DNA of 64,000 nt from contig NZ_CP139035.1 in assembly GCF_029854705.2 (NCBI RefSeq), forward strand, positions 1,798,001 through 1,862,000. Reading direction: 5' to 3'. Position 1 is the stretch's first letter. Every line of letters starts with the position of its first letter. Origin of the DNA: Akkermansia sp. N21116. Its GTDB lineage: Bacteria; Verrucomicrobiota; Verrucomicrobiia; Verrucomicrobiales; Akkermansiaceae. The notes beneath the pieces were generated by a model that saw only the letters and a program-made list of their open reading frames with translations, was not told where the DNA came from and searched no databases. Of this stretch, positions 7,782-16,437 are shown one piece after another. Position numbers and translations under genes: made by a program.

Positions 7782-9236
7782 TCAGGATATGATGCCGAGA
7801 GGTTTTGTGGTTTTCCAGCCGTTTCGCGTGAAATCCGGGAACCGGACGGGCATGCCTCCGTTCTCGACGGATTGCGCGGATAGAGGGCCGACGGCAGACC
7901 AGAATGCTCCTTCGTAGACGTTTTGATCCATGGGGGCTCCCTGACGGAGGCATTCGATGATACGGAACATCATGACGAAGTCCATGCCGCCGTGTCCTCC
8001 CATTTTTTGAGCCAGGTCGCCAACTCGTTTCCAGAGAGGGTGTTCGTATTGTTCGTAAATGGCATCCATGTCTTTACCCTGGATCCATTCATGATAGTTG
8101 CCCGATCCGAGTTTTTCTCCGGCGACGCGAGTCGGAAACCCGGCAAGGGTGCCTGCAGTTCCCTGAATGAGGTTGAGACGGGAATAGGGGCGGGGAGTGG
8201 TTTCGTCCCATTGGATGAGGACGGTACGTCCTAGGCCGGTTTGGACGATGGTGCTGTTCATGTCTCCGCAGATGAATTTGCCGGCATTCCATTTGTGATC
8301 CGGGGGGAGTTTTTTTCGGGCGAATTCGGCACGCCCGCGAGCTGGCGAAGAGAGGGAGACAAGGTGGCTGAAGGTGTCTTCTCCACGGGAAAGATTCATG
8401 TATTGGGCGACGGGGCCGAGTCCGTGGGTGGGGTAGAGGTTGCCGTTGGTCAGTTCCATGTAGGCGGTGCGCCATGATCCTTCTCCCCGGTCAGTTTGGA
8501 GGAGTTGGTCGCGCAGGTTGTGGATGTAGGCGGCTTCTCCGTGCAGGAGTTCTCCGATGAGTCCCTGGCGTACTATGTTGAGGAACAGGAGTTCTTCTCG
8601 TCCGTAGTTGACGTTTTCCATCATCATGCAGTGCTTTTGCGTGGCTTCACTCGTGTCGATGAGTTGCCAGAGTTCAGCAACGGATGGGGAAAAGGGGACT
8701 TCCACGAAAGTGTGGGCGCCTCGCTTCATGCAATTACAGGCGATGGGAACGTGGGAGGCCCAGTCCGTGCTGATGACGACAGCGTCCGGTTTGCACTCCT
8801 GCATCATGTTGAGGTAGGCTTCCGGTCCCTGTGCGTATTGCCGGGGAGTTTTGCCGGTTTTTTGCCGGACATGGTTGGCGGCATGGTCGACGAGATCCTG
8901 GTGAAGGTCGCATACGGCGACAATGTCCGTTCCTTCGATGGCACATGAACTGGCAAGATGGGTGAAACCGCGGCTGAGGCCGATGAAGGCAATTTTGACG
9001 ATGTCCAGTCGGGGTGCGCGGAAGTCTCCCATGTAGATGGAGCCATTTGGCCGGGGGGTGGATGCGGGTCCTACGGATGGAGCCGAGCTTGTCGAAGTGA
9101 CTCGGGCATGGGACGCAGGACTCAGGGCAAAGGCACTGGAGGCAAGCCCCAGAATTTGTAAGAAATGTCTTCTGGATGACGGTTTCATCATGGTGCTATT
9201 CATTGATATACGTGAGTTGCTGAAGGTGTCTTTCAT
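7782..9236 (-). CDS. Tat-exported alpha-N-acetylgalactosaminidase, GH109 family (Gfo/Idh/MocA fold)
   Basis: GH109 enzymes remove terminal alpha-linked GalNAc (blood-group A antigen, mucin O-glycans) by an NAD-dependent oxidation-elimination mechanism. The 484-residue protein has a Tat-type signal, SRRHFLQ at 21-27, then a hydrophobic segment and an ASHA cleavage site. Next comes a Rossmann NAD-binding region (VKIAFIGLSRGFTH) and the Gfo/Idh/MocA catalytic domain. The stretch YPTHGLGPVAQYMNLSRGE matches a hallmark of characterised GH109 members (recalled comparison). The Tat signal suits a cofactor-bearing enzyme folded before export. The start is uncertain: ATG 9236 has no clear ribosome binding site and later ATGs at 9200 or 9191/9188 would still keep the Tat motif. 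A generic Gfo/Idh/MocA oxidoreductase is the alternative, but the signal peptide and motif favour GH109. Confidence 0.82.
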   Translation of the reverse strand: MKDTFSNSRISMNSTMMKPSSRRHFLQILGLASSAFALSPASHARVTSTSSAPSVGPASTPRPNGSIYMGDFRAPRLDIVKIAFIGLSRGFTHLASSCAIEGTDIVAVCDLHQDLVDHAANHVRQKTGKTPRQYAQGPEAYLNMMQECKPDAVVISTDWASHVPIACNCMKRGAHTFVEVPFSPSVAELWQLIDTSEATQKHCMMMENVNYGREELLFLNIVRQGLIGELLHGEAAYIHNLRDQLLQTDRGEGSWRTAYMELTNGNLYPTHGLGPVAQYMNLSRGEDTFSHLVSLSSPARGRAEFARKKLPPDHKWNAGKFICGDMNSTIVQTGLGRTVLIQWDETTPRPYSRLNLIQGTAGTLAGFPTRVAGEKLGSGNYHEWIQGKDMDAIYEQYEHPLWKRVGDLAQKMGGHGGMDFVMMFRIIECLRQGAPMDQNVYEGAFWSAVGPLSAQSVENGGMPVRFPDFTRNGWKTTKPLGIIS

Positions 9237-9403
9237 TTGTGAACAAAGAAAATTTCAGTAAGACGTAAAACGTTGGAAATATAGTCACTTAAGAAGACTT
9301 CCTCTTGACACGAGTCGGTAAAGCAAGGATCATTAATGAAATGTGGGAGCAGGGTATCCGTTCCCGGAAGTTTTCAGGATGAGCATTACGAGAGAGTAGA
9401 CCA

Positions 9404-10477
9404 ATGAACGGAAAAACGAGAGAAAGGACGATTGGAGGATGTGTTGCCGCCATGTTGCTGATATGTGCATGTTCTTCCTGCAGCTGGGTGACTCCGCATG
9501 TCAAGGAAACGACGATTCGCAGCGAAACATATAAACCCCGGCCGTTTGATCAGTTGGATGGTTTTTTCAACAACGGTTTGATACCCGGGGATACGGTCAA
9601 GTGGCAGGATAATCCTTCTGCTCCGGGAGAACCGGAGATTGTGATCGATAAAAAGAAGCAGATGGGATATTTCTATCGAGGTGATCAGTTGATGGGATAT
9701 TTTCCTGTGAGTACGGGCAAACACTCGGTGAGTACGCCGGAGGGCGAGTTTAAGGTGCTTCTCAAGAATTCGGAACACCATTCCTGCTATGGGCAGTTTG
9801 TTTCGAAAGAAACGGGTAAGGTGATGAATGACAACGCCGATATCCGTGTTCATGCCGTTCCCGAAGGTCAGCGTTTCGTTCCGGCCGAGATGCCGTTTTT
9901 CATGCGGATCAAGGATACGGTGGGCATCCATCAGGGGTATCTTCCCGGGAAACCCGCATCGCACGGTTGTATCCGTGTGCCGGATCTCGTTGCGGCGAAG
10001 TTGTTTAATGCGACCCCGGTCGGTACCCGCGTACTGATCAAGGGGGATCTGGGTAAGGATTTCTTTGTCAAGAGGGATGCCCAGAAGGCGGCTAAGGCTT
10101 TAGCAGCGAAACAAAAGGCGGCTTCCCTTGCTGCTGACGGGCAGAAGACTGTGACTGGGGCGGGCGGCGCTGCAAATCAGGAGAAAGGAGGCGCCGATTC
10201 TCCTGCATCCGCCAGCCAGACTCCGCCTGCGACTGTTTCTGCCAATTCTTCCTCTTCGTCCCAGGATGTTCAGGTCCCCGCTGTTTCTCCTGCTCCGTCT
10301 CAGGATGTCCCGGCTCCGTCACTGGAGGAACAGAAGGTCCAGGCGCCCGCCGAGTCGGACAAACCTGTTCGGGTCGTGGTGCCAGTGTCGGCATCGGAGG
10401 CCGATGAACCGGCTTCATCCGGTACCCCCCAGCCTCTTTCCGCTCCGGCAGTTTCTCTTCCCCAAGCGGAGCCTTGA
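9404..10477 (+). CDS. L,D-transpeptidase (YkuD domain) lipoprotein with Pro/Ala/Ser-rich tail
   Basis: L,D-transpeptidases form 3-3 cross-links in peptidoglycan or anchor proteins to it through a catalytic cysteine. The 357-residue protein starts with a lipoprotein-type signal (a hydrophobic stretch to residue 20, then Cys21/Cys23). A YkuD domain follows at about residues 77-214, with the catalytic motif SHGCIRV at 186-192 (Cys189) and the upstream His150. Residues 222-357 are a low-complexity Ala/Pro/Ser/Val tail, unusual for the family. It may span the periplasm or cell wall. The gene stands alone, facing away from the GH109 gene and converging on mdh with a shared terminator. Confidence 0.9.
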   Translation: MNGKTRERTIGGCVAAMLLICACSSCSWVTPHVKETTIRSETYKPRPFDQLDGFFNNGLIPGDTVKWQDNPSAPGEPEIVIDKKKQMGYFYRGDQLMGYFPVSTGKHSVSTPEGEFKVLLKNSEHHSCYGQFVSKETGKVMNDNADIRVHAVPEGQRFVPAEMPFFMRIKDTVGIHQGYLPGKPASHGCIRVPDLVAAKLFNATPVGTRVLIKGDLGKDFFVKRDAQKAAKALAAKQKAASLAADGQKTVTGAGGAANQEKGGADSPASASQTPPATVSANSSSSSQDVQVPAVSPAPSQDVPAPSLEEQKVQAPAESDKPVRVVVPVSASEADEPASSGTPQPLSAPAVSLPQAEP

Positions 10478-10618
10478 TGGAGAAACGGAAATAGACATGC
10501 AAGGAATCGGGCGTGGCAGGGAATATTCGTCTCGCCATGCCCTTTTTTCGGTCAAGAGAAGGAAGGGGTACCCCCCATTTTCTATCAAGAATGAGATTGG
10601 ATCTCATATCGACATCAG

Positions 10619-10660
10619 AAAAGAGGCCTTCCCGCCGTTGTGTAGCGGAAGGCCTCTTTT
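10619..10660. terminator. Bidirectional terminator between the L,D-transpeptidase gene and mdh
   Basis: GAGGCCTTCC at 10623-10632 pairs with GGAAGGCCTC at 10647-10656. The stem is flanked by AAAA on the left and TTTT on the right, so it can serve the two convergent genes. Confidence 0.9.
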
Positions 10661-10692
10661 GAGATATTGATTAGAAAAAACGAGGGTGTTTT

Positions 10693-11682
10693 TTACAGGA
10701 TGCCGAGTTCGCGAACGGCGTCGCGTTCTTCCTTGAGTTCGGCTTCGGTAGCGGCAATCTTTTCCTTGGAGAAGGCATCGATGTTGAGACCTTGAACGAT
10801 TTCCCAGGAACCGTCGGCTTTGGTGCGGATCGGGAAGGAGAACATGAGTCCCTTTTCGATACCGTAGGAACCGTCGGAACAGACGGCAACGGAGTACCAG
10901 TCTCCTTCGGGGGTGGGGGTGACGAGGCTGCGAACGGTGTCAACGGCGGCGGAGGCGGCGGAGGCGGCGGAGGAAGCTCCGCGGGCTTTGATGATGGCGG
11001 CGCCGCGCTGCTGGACGGTGGTGATGAAGTCATTCTGGAGCCATTCGGTGTCGGTGATGACTTCCGTGACGGGCTTGCCGTTGATCTTGGCGTGGGTGAA
11101 ATCCGGATACTGGGTGGAGGAGTGGTTACCCCAGATAGCGAGGTTGGTGACGTCGGTGACATGAACTCCGGCCTTGTCGGCAAGCTGGCTCTTGGCGCGA
11201 TTTTCGTCAAGACGGGTCATGGCGAAGAAACGGTTTTCGGGGATGCCGGCGGCGCTGGCTTTGGCGATGAGGGAGTTGGTGTTGCAGGGGTTGCCTACGA
11301 CGAACACCCGGACATCGGGAGCGGCATTGGCGGCGATAGCCTTGCCTTGTCCGACGAATACCTTGCCGTTAATCCCGAGGAGGTCTTTGCGTTCCATACC
11401 GGCTTTGCGGGGGACGGAACCGACGAGAATGCACCAGTTGGCTCCCTTGAAGCCTTCGGCGGGATCGCAAGTGGCAACGATATCATTGATGAGGGGGAAT
11501 GCAGCGTCACGCAGTTCCATCACAACGCCTTGGAGGGCGTTCATGGCCGGTTCAATTTCCAACAGGCGGAGATTGACGGGCTGCTCGGGCCCGAACATGG
11601 AGCCGGAACCGATACGGAAAAGGAGGGAGTATGCAATCTGGCCGGCTGCACCGGTTACTGTGACAGTAATAGGAGTTTTCAT
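10693..11682 (-). CDS. mdh: Malate dehydrogenase
   Basis: The enzyme interconverts malate and oxaloacetate with NAD(P)H in the TCA cycle. The 329-residue protein is of the cytosolic/NADP type II malate dehydrogenase group. It has the Rossmann motif [12 protein letters not shown] near residues 10-21, the substrate-binding [13 protein letters not shown], and catalytic His in IWGNHSS. The Ala-rich helix [13 protein letters not shown] is normal for the family although its DNA looks like a GGC-GGA microsatellite. The frame stays open upstream to 11928, but that extension has no family similarity and overlaps the divergent gene. ATG 11682 gives the canonical [11 protein letters not shown] start. 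Confidence 0.95.
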   Translation of the reverse strand: MKTPITVTVTGAAGQIAYSLLFRIGSGSMFGPEQPVNLRLLEIEPAMNALQGVVMELRDAAFPLINDIVATCDPAEGFKGANWCILVGSVPRKAGMERKDLLGINGKVFVGQGKAIAANAAPDVRVFVVGNPCNTNSLIAKASAAGIPENRFFAMTRLDENRAKSQLADKAGVHVTDVTNLAIWGNHSSTQYPDFTHAKINGKPVTEVITDTEWLQNDFITTVQQRGAAIIKARGASSAASAASAAVDTVRSLVTPTPEGDWYSVAVCSDGSYGIEKGLMFSFPIRTKADGSWEIVQGLNIDAFSKEKIAATEAELKEERDAVRELGIL

Positions 11683-11910
11683 GATCTTTGGAAATTTGAT
11701 GGAGAATTCCACCTGATGCCTATGTCTGTAGCATGGAAATCCCGACGGGTCAATCGTGCAAAATGGCTTCTGCCCGATGAAGTGCCCGAGGGGTAGGAAT
11801 GTATTCAAATGCTTGATTGAGTGGGGGATTTTATGGTAATTACGACTCCGCAGGAGAGGGGGATGTACCTTCTTTTCTGACAGGATTGATTTTTGCTCTC
11901 TGAAACTAAC

Positions 11911-12693
11911 ATGCCGGATTCTTCTCAAACTGCGTCCCGTTCGTCTTCCTCGTGGTGGGGGATTTTAATGAGTGTTTTGATTCCGGTAGCAGTCCTGGAA
12001 TATTGCAGCGAGGGAGCTATTGATCCCTGGATCCGCATGCCGGGACAAAGGGTTTGGGAGATCGGGCCGTTGTGGGCGATGGTAATTGCCCTGGCGTTTC
12101 CGATCGGGTACGGACTCCATTCCCGTTTCCGCGATGGGAAGTTTGATTTGATGTCTGCCGTGGGGATGACGGGGGTGATTTTGACGGGAGTAATCAGCTT
12201 GTTTGTCATAGCTCCCGACGGTTCGGTGCATTTTTGCACACCGTGGTTATTTGGGGTAAAGGAGGCGTTGATTCCTCTCTTTCTGGGGGTAGTTGTCGTG
12301 GTGTCTTCTCGGACGAATGCTCCTTTGTTGAAGACTTTTATTTATAAGGACGATGTTTTTGACGTACGGTTGATTGAACGTGAAATCCGGTCGAGGGGGC
12401 ATGAAACTGCCTATGATTCCTTGTTGGCGCGCGTGACCTGGATTCTTGCAGGTGCTTTTATGCTTTCAGCCTTTGCGAACTTTGCTGTGTCGTATGGCTT
12501 CATGTCTCCGGTTGTTCTGCTTCCCGTGTCCGAGCAGCAGGTTGCTTATAATGTGGCTATAGGGAAGATTACCTGGTGGGGATTTCTGATTATCGGGGTT
12601 CCTCTTCTGGCGGCGCTGGGGGTGATCATTGTGCACTTGATCAACAGCCTGGAACGATTGACGGGGCTGGGGAAAAAGCAGTTAATGAAATAA
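11911..12693 (+). CDS. Integral membrane protein, VC0807-like
   Basis: The 260-residue protein has six or seven hydrophobic segments (roughly residues 16-34, 51-69, 82-103, 110-132, 170-195, 220-243). Short conserved-looking loops such as LEYCSEGA and [10 protein letters not shown] recall the VC0807/septation-protein-A-like family, whose role is unknown. The ATG at 11911 is preferred to the in-frame TTG at 11893, since it begins just before the first charged cytoplasmic stretch. Divergent from mdh, with about 230 bases between starts. The following esterase gene begins about 100 bases after its stop, on the same strand. No function can be assigned. Confidence 0.7.
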   Translation: MPDSSQTASRSSSSWWGILMSVLIPVAVLEYCSEGAIDPWIRMPGQRVWEIGPLWAMVIALAFPIGYGLHSRFRDGKFDLMSAVGMTGVILTGVISLFVIAPDGSVHFCTPWLFGVKEALIPLFLGVVVVVSSRTNAPLLKTFIYKDDVFDVRLIEREIRSRGHETAYDSLLARVTWILAGAFMLSAFANFAVSYGFMSPVVLLPVSEQQVAYNVAIGKITWWGFLIIGVPLLAALGVIIVHLINSLERLTGLGKKQLMK

Positions 12694-12791
12694 ACCATCC
12701 TGTGGTTGACAAGAAGTTGGCCTCTTGGGTGGGCTGCTCCGCTTTCCGAGGTTGCGGTACAGTCGGGGATATGTTACAGAGTTGTCCTCCC

Positions 12792-14327
12792 ATGAAAAAA
12801 ATCTCCCTAGTATTTGGTATTTTATTGACGGCGGCATGTTCGGTATGGGCTGCCGCGCCACAATTTGACCGTGTTTTCGGCAGTCATATGGTGCTGCCTT
12901 ATGGCAAGCCCGTATCTGTATCGGGGACAGCAGATCCGGGGAAGTCCGTGGTTGTTTCCTTCGGCAACAATAAAGTGAAGGGTAAGACTGACGCTCAAGG
13001 CAGGTGGATGGTGTCTCTCCCTGCCATGAAACCGGATTCTACCGGCAAAGTTCTGGCGGTGGAGCAGGGGAAGGAGAAAACCGAATTGGAGGATATTCTC
13101 GTTGGCGTTGTCTGGGTTGCCTCCGGACAATCCAATATGGCATGGAGAATGAACCAGACGCCTTCCGGAAAGGATGAAATCCCCTCGTCGGCCAATCCCA
13201 TGCTGCGGCTTATGCATAACGAACCTCAGGCGGGGACATCCGGCCGCAAGTATGGTGAACATGAATTTTCCGTGTTGACTCCGGAAGGTTTTTTCAAGGG
13301 TGAATGGAAGGTGGCTTCCCCGGAAAGCGTGGCTCCGTGTTCTGCTGTCGGGTACTATTTTGCGCGCGATTTGCAGAAGTCGCTCGGGATGCCGGTTGGG
13401 TTGATTCATTCCTCGTTGGGCGGTTCGGAAATGGCTGCCTGGCTGCCTTCAGAAATCATTGCAAAACGTAGGGAATACGCATCTTGCCGGGGAAATGAAT
13501 GGCTGGGATCTCCCTTCATTTCAGCCTGGGTACGAGGGCGAGCCAAATTAAATATTTCTGACCGTTTGGAGAAAGGGGAAACGCCGGAGCATCCTTTCAA
13601 ACCGGCGTTTTTGTATGAGAGCGGAATTGAATGGTTGGCCGGATTGCCGGTACACGGGATCCTTTGGTACCAAGGCGAATCCGATGCCGAAATCAATGAT
13701 TCTAGGCAAAACAGGAAGTTGTTGATGGATTTGATCCAGTCCTGGCGCGCTGGGTGGAAGAATCCGGAACTGCCGTTTGTCATGATCCAGTTGCCGCGTA
13801 TCAACGATCACAGTCCTTTGCGCATTCACTGGCCTGAGTTCCGAGAGGTGCAGAGTGATGTCGCCGGTGAATTGAAGAACGTAGAATTCGTCAATACGAT
13901 CGATTTGGGATCGGCAGACAGTAATGTCCACCCTCCGGAAAAGATCGAGGTGGGCAAACGTGCCGCTAATGTGGCCTTGAACCGGTTTTACGGGAGCAAA
14001 GGACAGGCCTTTGGCCCGGAACTGAAGGATTGGGAAATCAAGGGAGGGCATGTATTCCTGCAATTCAAGTACTCGGAAGGATTGGTGACGACGGATGGTC
14101 AGACACCGAAGTGCTTTGAACTGGCTGGTGACGACGGTGTGTTTTATTCCGTAGAAGCAGTGATGAATTGCGGCAATGGCGGCGTTATGGTGATTCTTTC
14201 GTCTCCCGATGTTCGCAAGCCTGTGTCAGCCCGGTATTGCTGGGACAGTTTTGTTGAACCAAACCTCGTGAACGGAGCTGGTCTCCCGGCGGTCCCCTTC
14301 CGTACGGACGGCGATGAGGAAGAATGA
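12792..14327 (+). CDS. Secreted sialate O-acetylesterase
   Basis: The enzyme removes O-acetyl groups from sialic acids, which otherwise block sialidases on mucins. The 511-residue protein begins with a Sec signal (MKKISLVFGILLTAACSVWA) and a beta-rich N-terminal domain. The SASA/DUF303 hydrolase domain carries the nucleophile in SGQSNM (Ser114), the block WYQGESD near 292, and a C-terminal catalytic His near residue 380 in NVHPPEK. The open frame extends upstream to 12576 inside the previous gene, but the signal peptide fixes the start at ATG 12792. It is followed 30 bases later by an SGNH esterase gene, and both probably work on the same host glycans. Confidence 0.9.
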   Translation: MKKISLVFGILLTAACSVWAAAPQFDRVFGSHMVLPYGKPVSVSGTADPGKSVVVSFGNNKVKGKTDAQGRWMVSLPAMKPDSTGKVLAVEQGKEKTELEDILVGVVWVASGQSNMAWRMNQTPSGKDEIPSSANPMLRLMHNEPQAGTSGRKYGEHEFSVLTPEGFFKGEWKVASPESVAPCSAVGYYFARDLQKSLGMPVGLIHSSLGGSEMAAWLPSEIIAKRREYASCRGNEWLGSPFISAWVRGRAKLNISDRLEKGETPEHPFKPAFLYESGIEWLAGLPVHGILWYQGESDAEINDSRQNRKLLMDLIQSWRAGWKNPELPFVMIQLPRINDHSPLRIHWPEFREVQSDVAGELKNVEFVNTIDLGSADSNVHPPEKIEVGKRAANVALNRFYGSKGQAFGPELKDWEIKGGHVFLQFKYSEGLVTTDGQTPKCFELAGDDGVFYSVEAVMNCGNGGVMVILSSPDVRKPVSARYCWDSFVEPNLVNGAGLPAVPFRTDGDEEE

Positions 14328-14357
14328 AGACAGCTTTTATTCCAACGATATAAAGCG

Positions 14358-15401
14358 ATGAACATGAAGATCGAAAAATGGATAGGACGCGCTATTTGCC
14401 TTCTGCTGGCTAGTTCTGCGTTACAAGTTTGGGCGGAGACAACGAAAGTTGCTTGCGTGGGCGATAGTATTACCTTCGGTTACGGTATTGGCGCCCGGGA
14501 GACTATGGGATATCCCGCCGTTCTCGGCAAGTTGCTGGGGCCCGGTTATGAAGTCAAAAACTTCGGCAACTCGGGCAAGACGGCCGGAGATTACCCTTCC
14601 CAGAAGAAGAATGGACGCTGGTATGGGGATACTCCCCAGTACAAGGATTCCGTCGCGTATGCGGCCGATGTTTATATTTGTAATCTCGGCATTAATGATA
14701 CGGGTTCGTGGTGGGATGCCCGATTGTTTGAACAAGGCTACGACAAGTTGTTGACAGCATGGCACAAGGCCAACCCCAAAGCTCATTTGCTGGCATGGGG
14801 AAAATTGGGCCCGGATTTTCGTGGACCGGCCGGCAAGAAGGCTTTTCCCGGAAATGTCTTTGCTCCGGATTATAAGTTCTCCGGGACAGACAATGGCTCA
14901 TCCGCCAGACGGGGCGATGCCGAGAAGCTGATTAGCCGGGTGGGTGGAAAACATAAAGTAAAACTCTTTGATGCGTATACGGCCATGGCTTCCAAGCCGC
15001 AGTGGTATGGGGACGGCTTGCATCCGAATGCATCCGGAGCCAGGCGCTTGGCCGAGATTACTTTCGCCAAGCTTGTTCCCGTGTTAAAGATCAAACAGCC
15101 TGTACCTGTCATGAAAAAGGAGGATGATCAGTTGGTTATTTCCAATTCCGGGGAAACCGGTATTTTGATGGAAATGTATGCTATTTCCGGCCCCGGAAGG
15201 GCGGTGTTTGTTTTTGGAAAAGATACTGTCCTGCATCCCGGTGAGGAGATCGGGATCACTCTTGGTGAGAAAACGGCCAATGATCCGACGGAGAAACTTT
15301 GCTGGAAGGTATCTGGAACTCAGGAAACTGATTTCCAATTACGCCCTTTGAAAAAACCATTTCCTTCGGAAAATAAAGTACCGGGACAGGGAAGAGATTG
15401 A
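14358..15401 (+). CDS. Secreted SGNH/GDSL hydrolase (probable glycan esterase)
   Basis: The 347-residue protein has a signal peptide ending near residue 26 (LQVWAE) and a complete SGNH fold. Block I is GDSIT with nucleophile Ser37, block III is LGIND near residue 114, and block V is DGLHPN with Asp219 and His222. About 100 C-terminal residues after the hydrolase domain look beta-rich. The family deacetylates sugars or lipids, and placement right behind a sialate O-acetylesterase suggests carbohydrate ester substrates from mucin. ATG 14364, two codons in, is equally possible as the start. No terminator separates the two esterase genes, so they likely share a transcript. Confidence 0.82.
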   Translation: MNMKIEKWIGRAICLLLASSALQVWAETTKVACVGDSITFGYGIGARETMGYPAVLGKLLGPGYEVKNFGNSGKTAGDYPSQKKNGRWYGDTPQYKDSVAYAADVYICNLGINDTGSWWDARLFEQGYDKLLTAWHKANPKAHLLAWGKLGPDFRGPAGKKAFPGNVFAPDYKFSGTDNGSSARRGDAEKLISRVGGKHKVKLFDAYTAMASKPQWYGDGLHPNASGARRLAEITFAKLVPVLKIKQPVPVMKKEDDQLVISNSGETGILMEMYAISGPGRAVFVFGKDTVLHPGEEIGITLGEKTANDPTEKLCWKVSGTQETDFQLRPLKKPFPSENKVPGQGRD

Positions 15402-15488
15402 CTCATCCATGTCGTGTGGGTATAAAGAACCGGTTCCATCGATTCTGTATTAAGCCTTTTCGATGAATGATACCTCACACAAACGAAT

Positions 15489-15953
15489 ATGAGAACATCC
15501 CCATTTATTTTGACTGCCGCCGGCATTTGCATGGTTTCCGCTTCGGTACAGGCAGCGGAAACCATGAAATCGGTTCTTTCCGAATTGGCTGATACGCTTG
15601 CTGCCCTGAATACGCAGTTGGATACTATCAAAGATAAGGATTCCGCGACGGCTGCTGCCCCGGAGATTGAAAAGATCGCTACCAAATTCGCCGCTCTGAC
15701 GGTGAAGGTGATGAAGCCTGATAACCTGACCCCGCCTGCTCCCGAAGAAAGTGCCGATTTGCAGGCCCTCCAGAAGAGGATGATGGACATCAATACGAAG
15801 TTCCAAGCCAATCTCTCTCGCATCGGACAGGGTGGTTTCATTACCCCGGAACTTGCGAAGGCGTTTCAAGCTTTGCAACCCAAGGATCCGTCCGCAGCTC
15901 CTTCTCCCGCTCCTGCTGCCGGAGATAAGGAGGAAGAGAAGAGCGAGAAGTAA
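15489..15953 (+). CDS. Small exported helical protein of unknown function
   Basis: The 154-residue protein has a signal peptide of about 22 residues (ending SVQAA). Two amphipathic helical regions follow, about residues 25-75 and 95-130, and then an Ala/Pro/Ser-rich tail that ends in charged residues (GDKEEEKSEK). There are no cysteines in the mature part and no recognisable catalytic motif. It resembles small periplasmic helical proteins. It lies 87 bases after the SGNH esterase gene and is followed directly by a strong terminator, so it may be the last gene of that transcript. Function unknown. Confidence 0.7.
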   Translation: MRTSPFILTAAGICMVSASVQAAETMKSVLSELADTLAALNTQLDTIKDKDSATAAAPEIEKIATKFAALTVKVMKPDNLTPPAPEESADLQALQKRMMDINTKFQANLSRIGQGGFITPELAKAFQALQPKDPSAAPSPAPAAGDKEEEKSEK

Positions 15954-15978
15954 GTACGGGTTTATTCCAATCTTTTCC

Positions 15979-16012
15979 GAAGGCCTTCCGGCGTTATGTC
16001 GGAGGGCCTTTA
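15979..16012 (+). terminator. Rho-independent terminator
   Basis: AAGGCCTTCC starting at 15980 pairs with GGAGGGCCTT at 16001-16010 (one G-T pair) around a GGCGTTATGTC loop, followed by a short T stretch. It closes the esterase/small-protein transcript. Confidence 0.7.
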
Positions 16013-16045
16013 CCGTTGCCGGAGGGAGAGAAAAAATGTATTTTA

Positions 16046-16074
16046 TTGATAAGTTATTTAATGGCAAATAATAT
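16046..16074 (+). promoter_or_regulatory. Candidate promoter of pnp
   Basis: TTGATA at 16046-16051 and TAATAT at 16069-16074 are separated by 17 bases in an AT-rich stretch. Transcription would begin near 16081, leaving a leader of about 355 nt before the pnp start. Confidence 0.6.
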
Positions 16075-16080
16075 ATATTC

Positions 16081-16437
16081 CCCATGAAGATAGGGGAATC
16101 TCGTAGCCTTGCAACTATTTGCTTGCATTATCCTTGTAACCTCTTATTGTGTAGGGCAACGTTCGTGGATTGTGTCCATGGCCGTTTTTTCGTCGGGCAT
16201 GCCTTGAGAAATTTTAAAATTTTATCCAAGGCCGAAACAATCGGCGGGAGTTGGATTAGACGTTTGATTCGTAGGAATGTACGCCTGGTCACGTTTTCGG
16301 AACCCTTCTGGTTTTCCCGGAGATGGAAAAGATTCTTCCTGAGGCACTGCCCGTACCTGACCATCACCTGCGCAATGCCCACCCCTGGCCGGCGCGTGTG
16401 ATTAGCTGCGGCCGAGGGTGATTGAAAAACAAGAAAT
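16081..16437 (+). promoter_or_regulatory. Long untranslated leader of pnp
   Basis: This 357-base stretch separates the candidate promoter from the PNPase start. It has no convincing gene: the ATG frame at 16084-16401 has an odd composition with many Arg, Phe and Cys and no family resemblance. Base composition is richer in G and C near its end, with several potential stems such as CCTGGCCGGCGCG. In many bacteria pnp controls its own mRNA through a structured leader cut by RNase III, and rpsO usually stands before it; here rpsO is absent. A regulatory leader or a small RNA is an inference. Confidence 0.4.

Noticed and set aside
9305-9340. Promoter for the L,D-transpeptidase gene starting at TTGACA 9305-9310
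   Set aside because: The -35 is perfect but no acceptable -10 lies at 16-18 bases, so I did not list it.
10940-10980. GGC-GGA triplet repeat resembling a microsatellite
   Set aside because: It encodes the [10 protein letters not shown] helix that is normal in this malate dehydrogenase group, so it need not be a variable repeat.
10792-11796. Plus-strand frame with poly-glycine opposite mdh
   Set aside because: It is a shadow of malate dehydrogenase; the Gly tract comes from the conserved Ala-rich helix read on the other strand.
16084-16401. Possible 105-residue gene in the pnp leader
   Set aside because: The frame is rich in Arg, Phe and Cys with no motif and no ribosome binding site; a leader RNA is a simpler reading.
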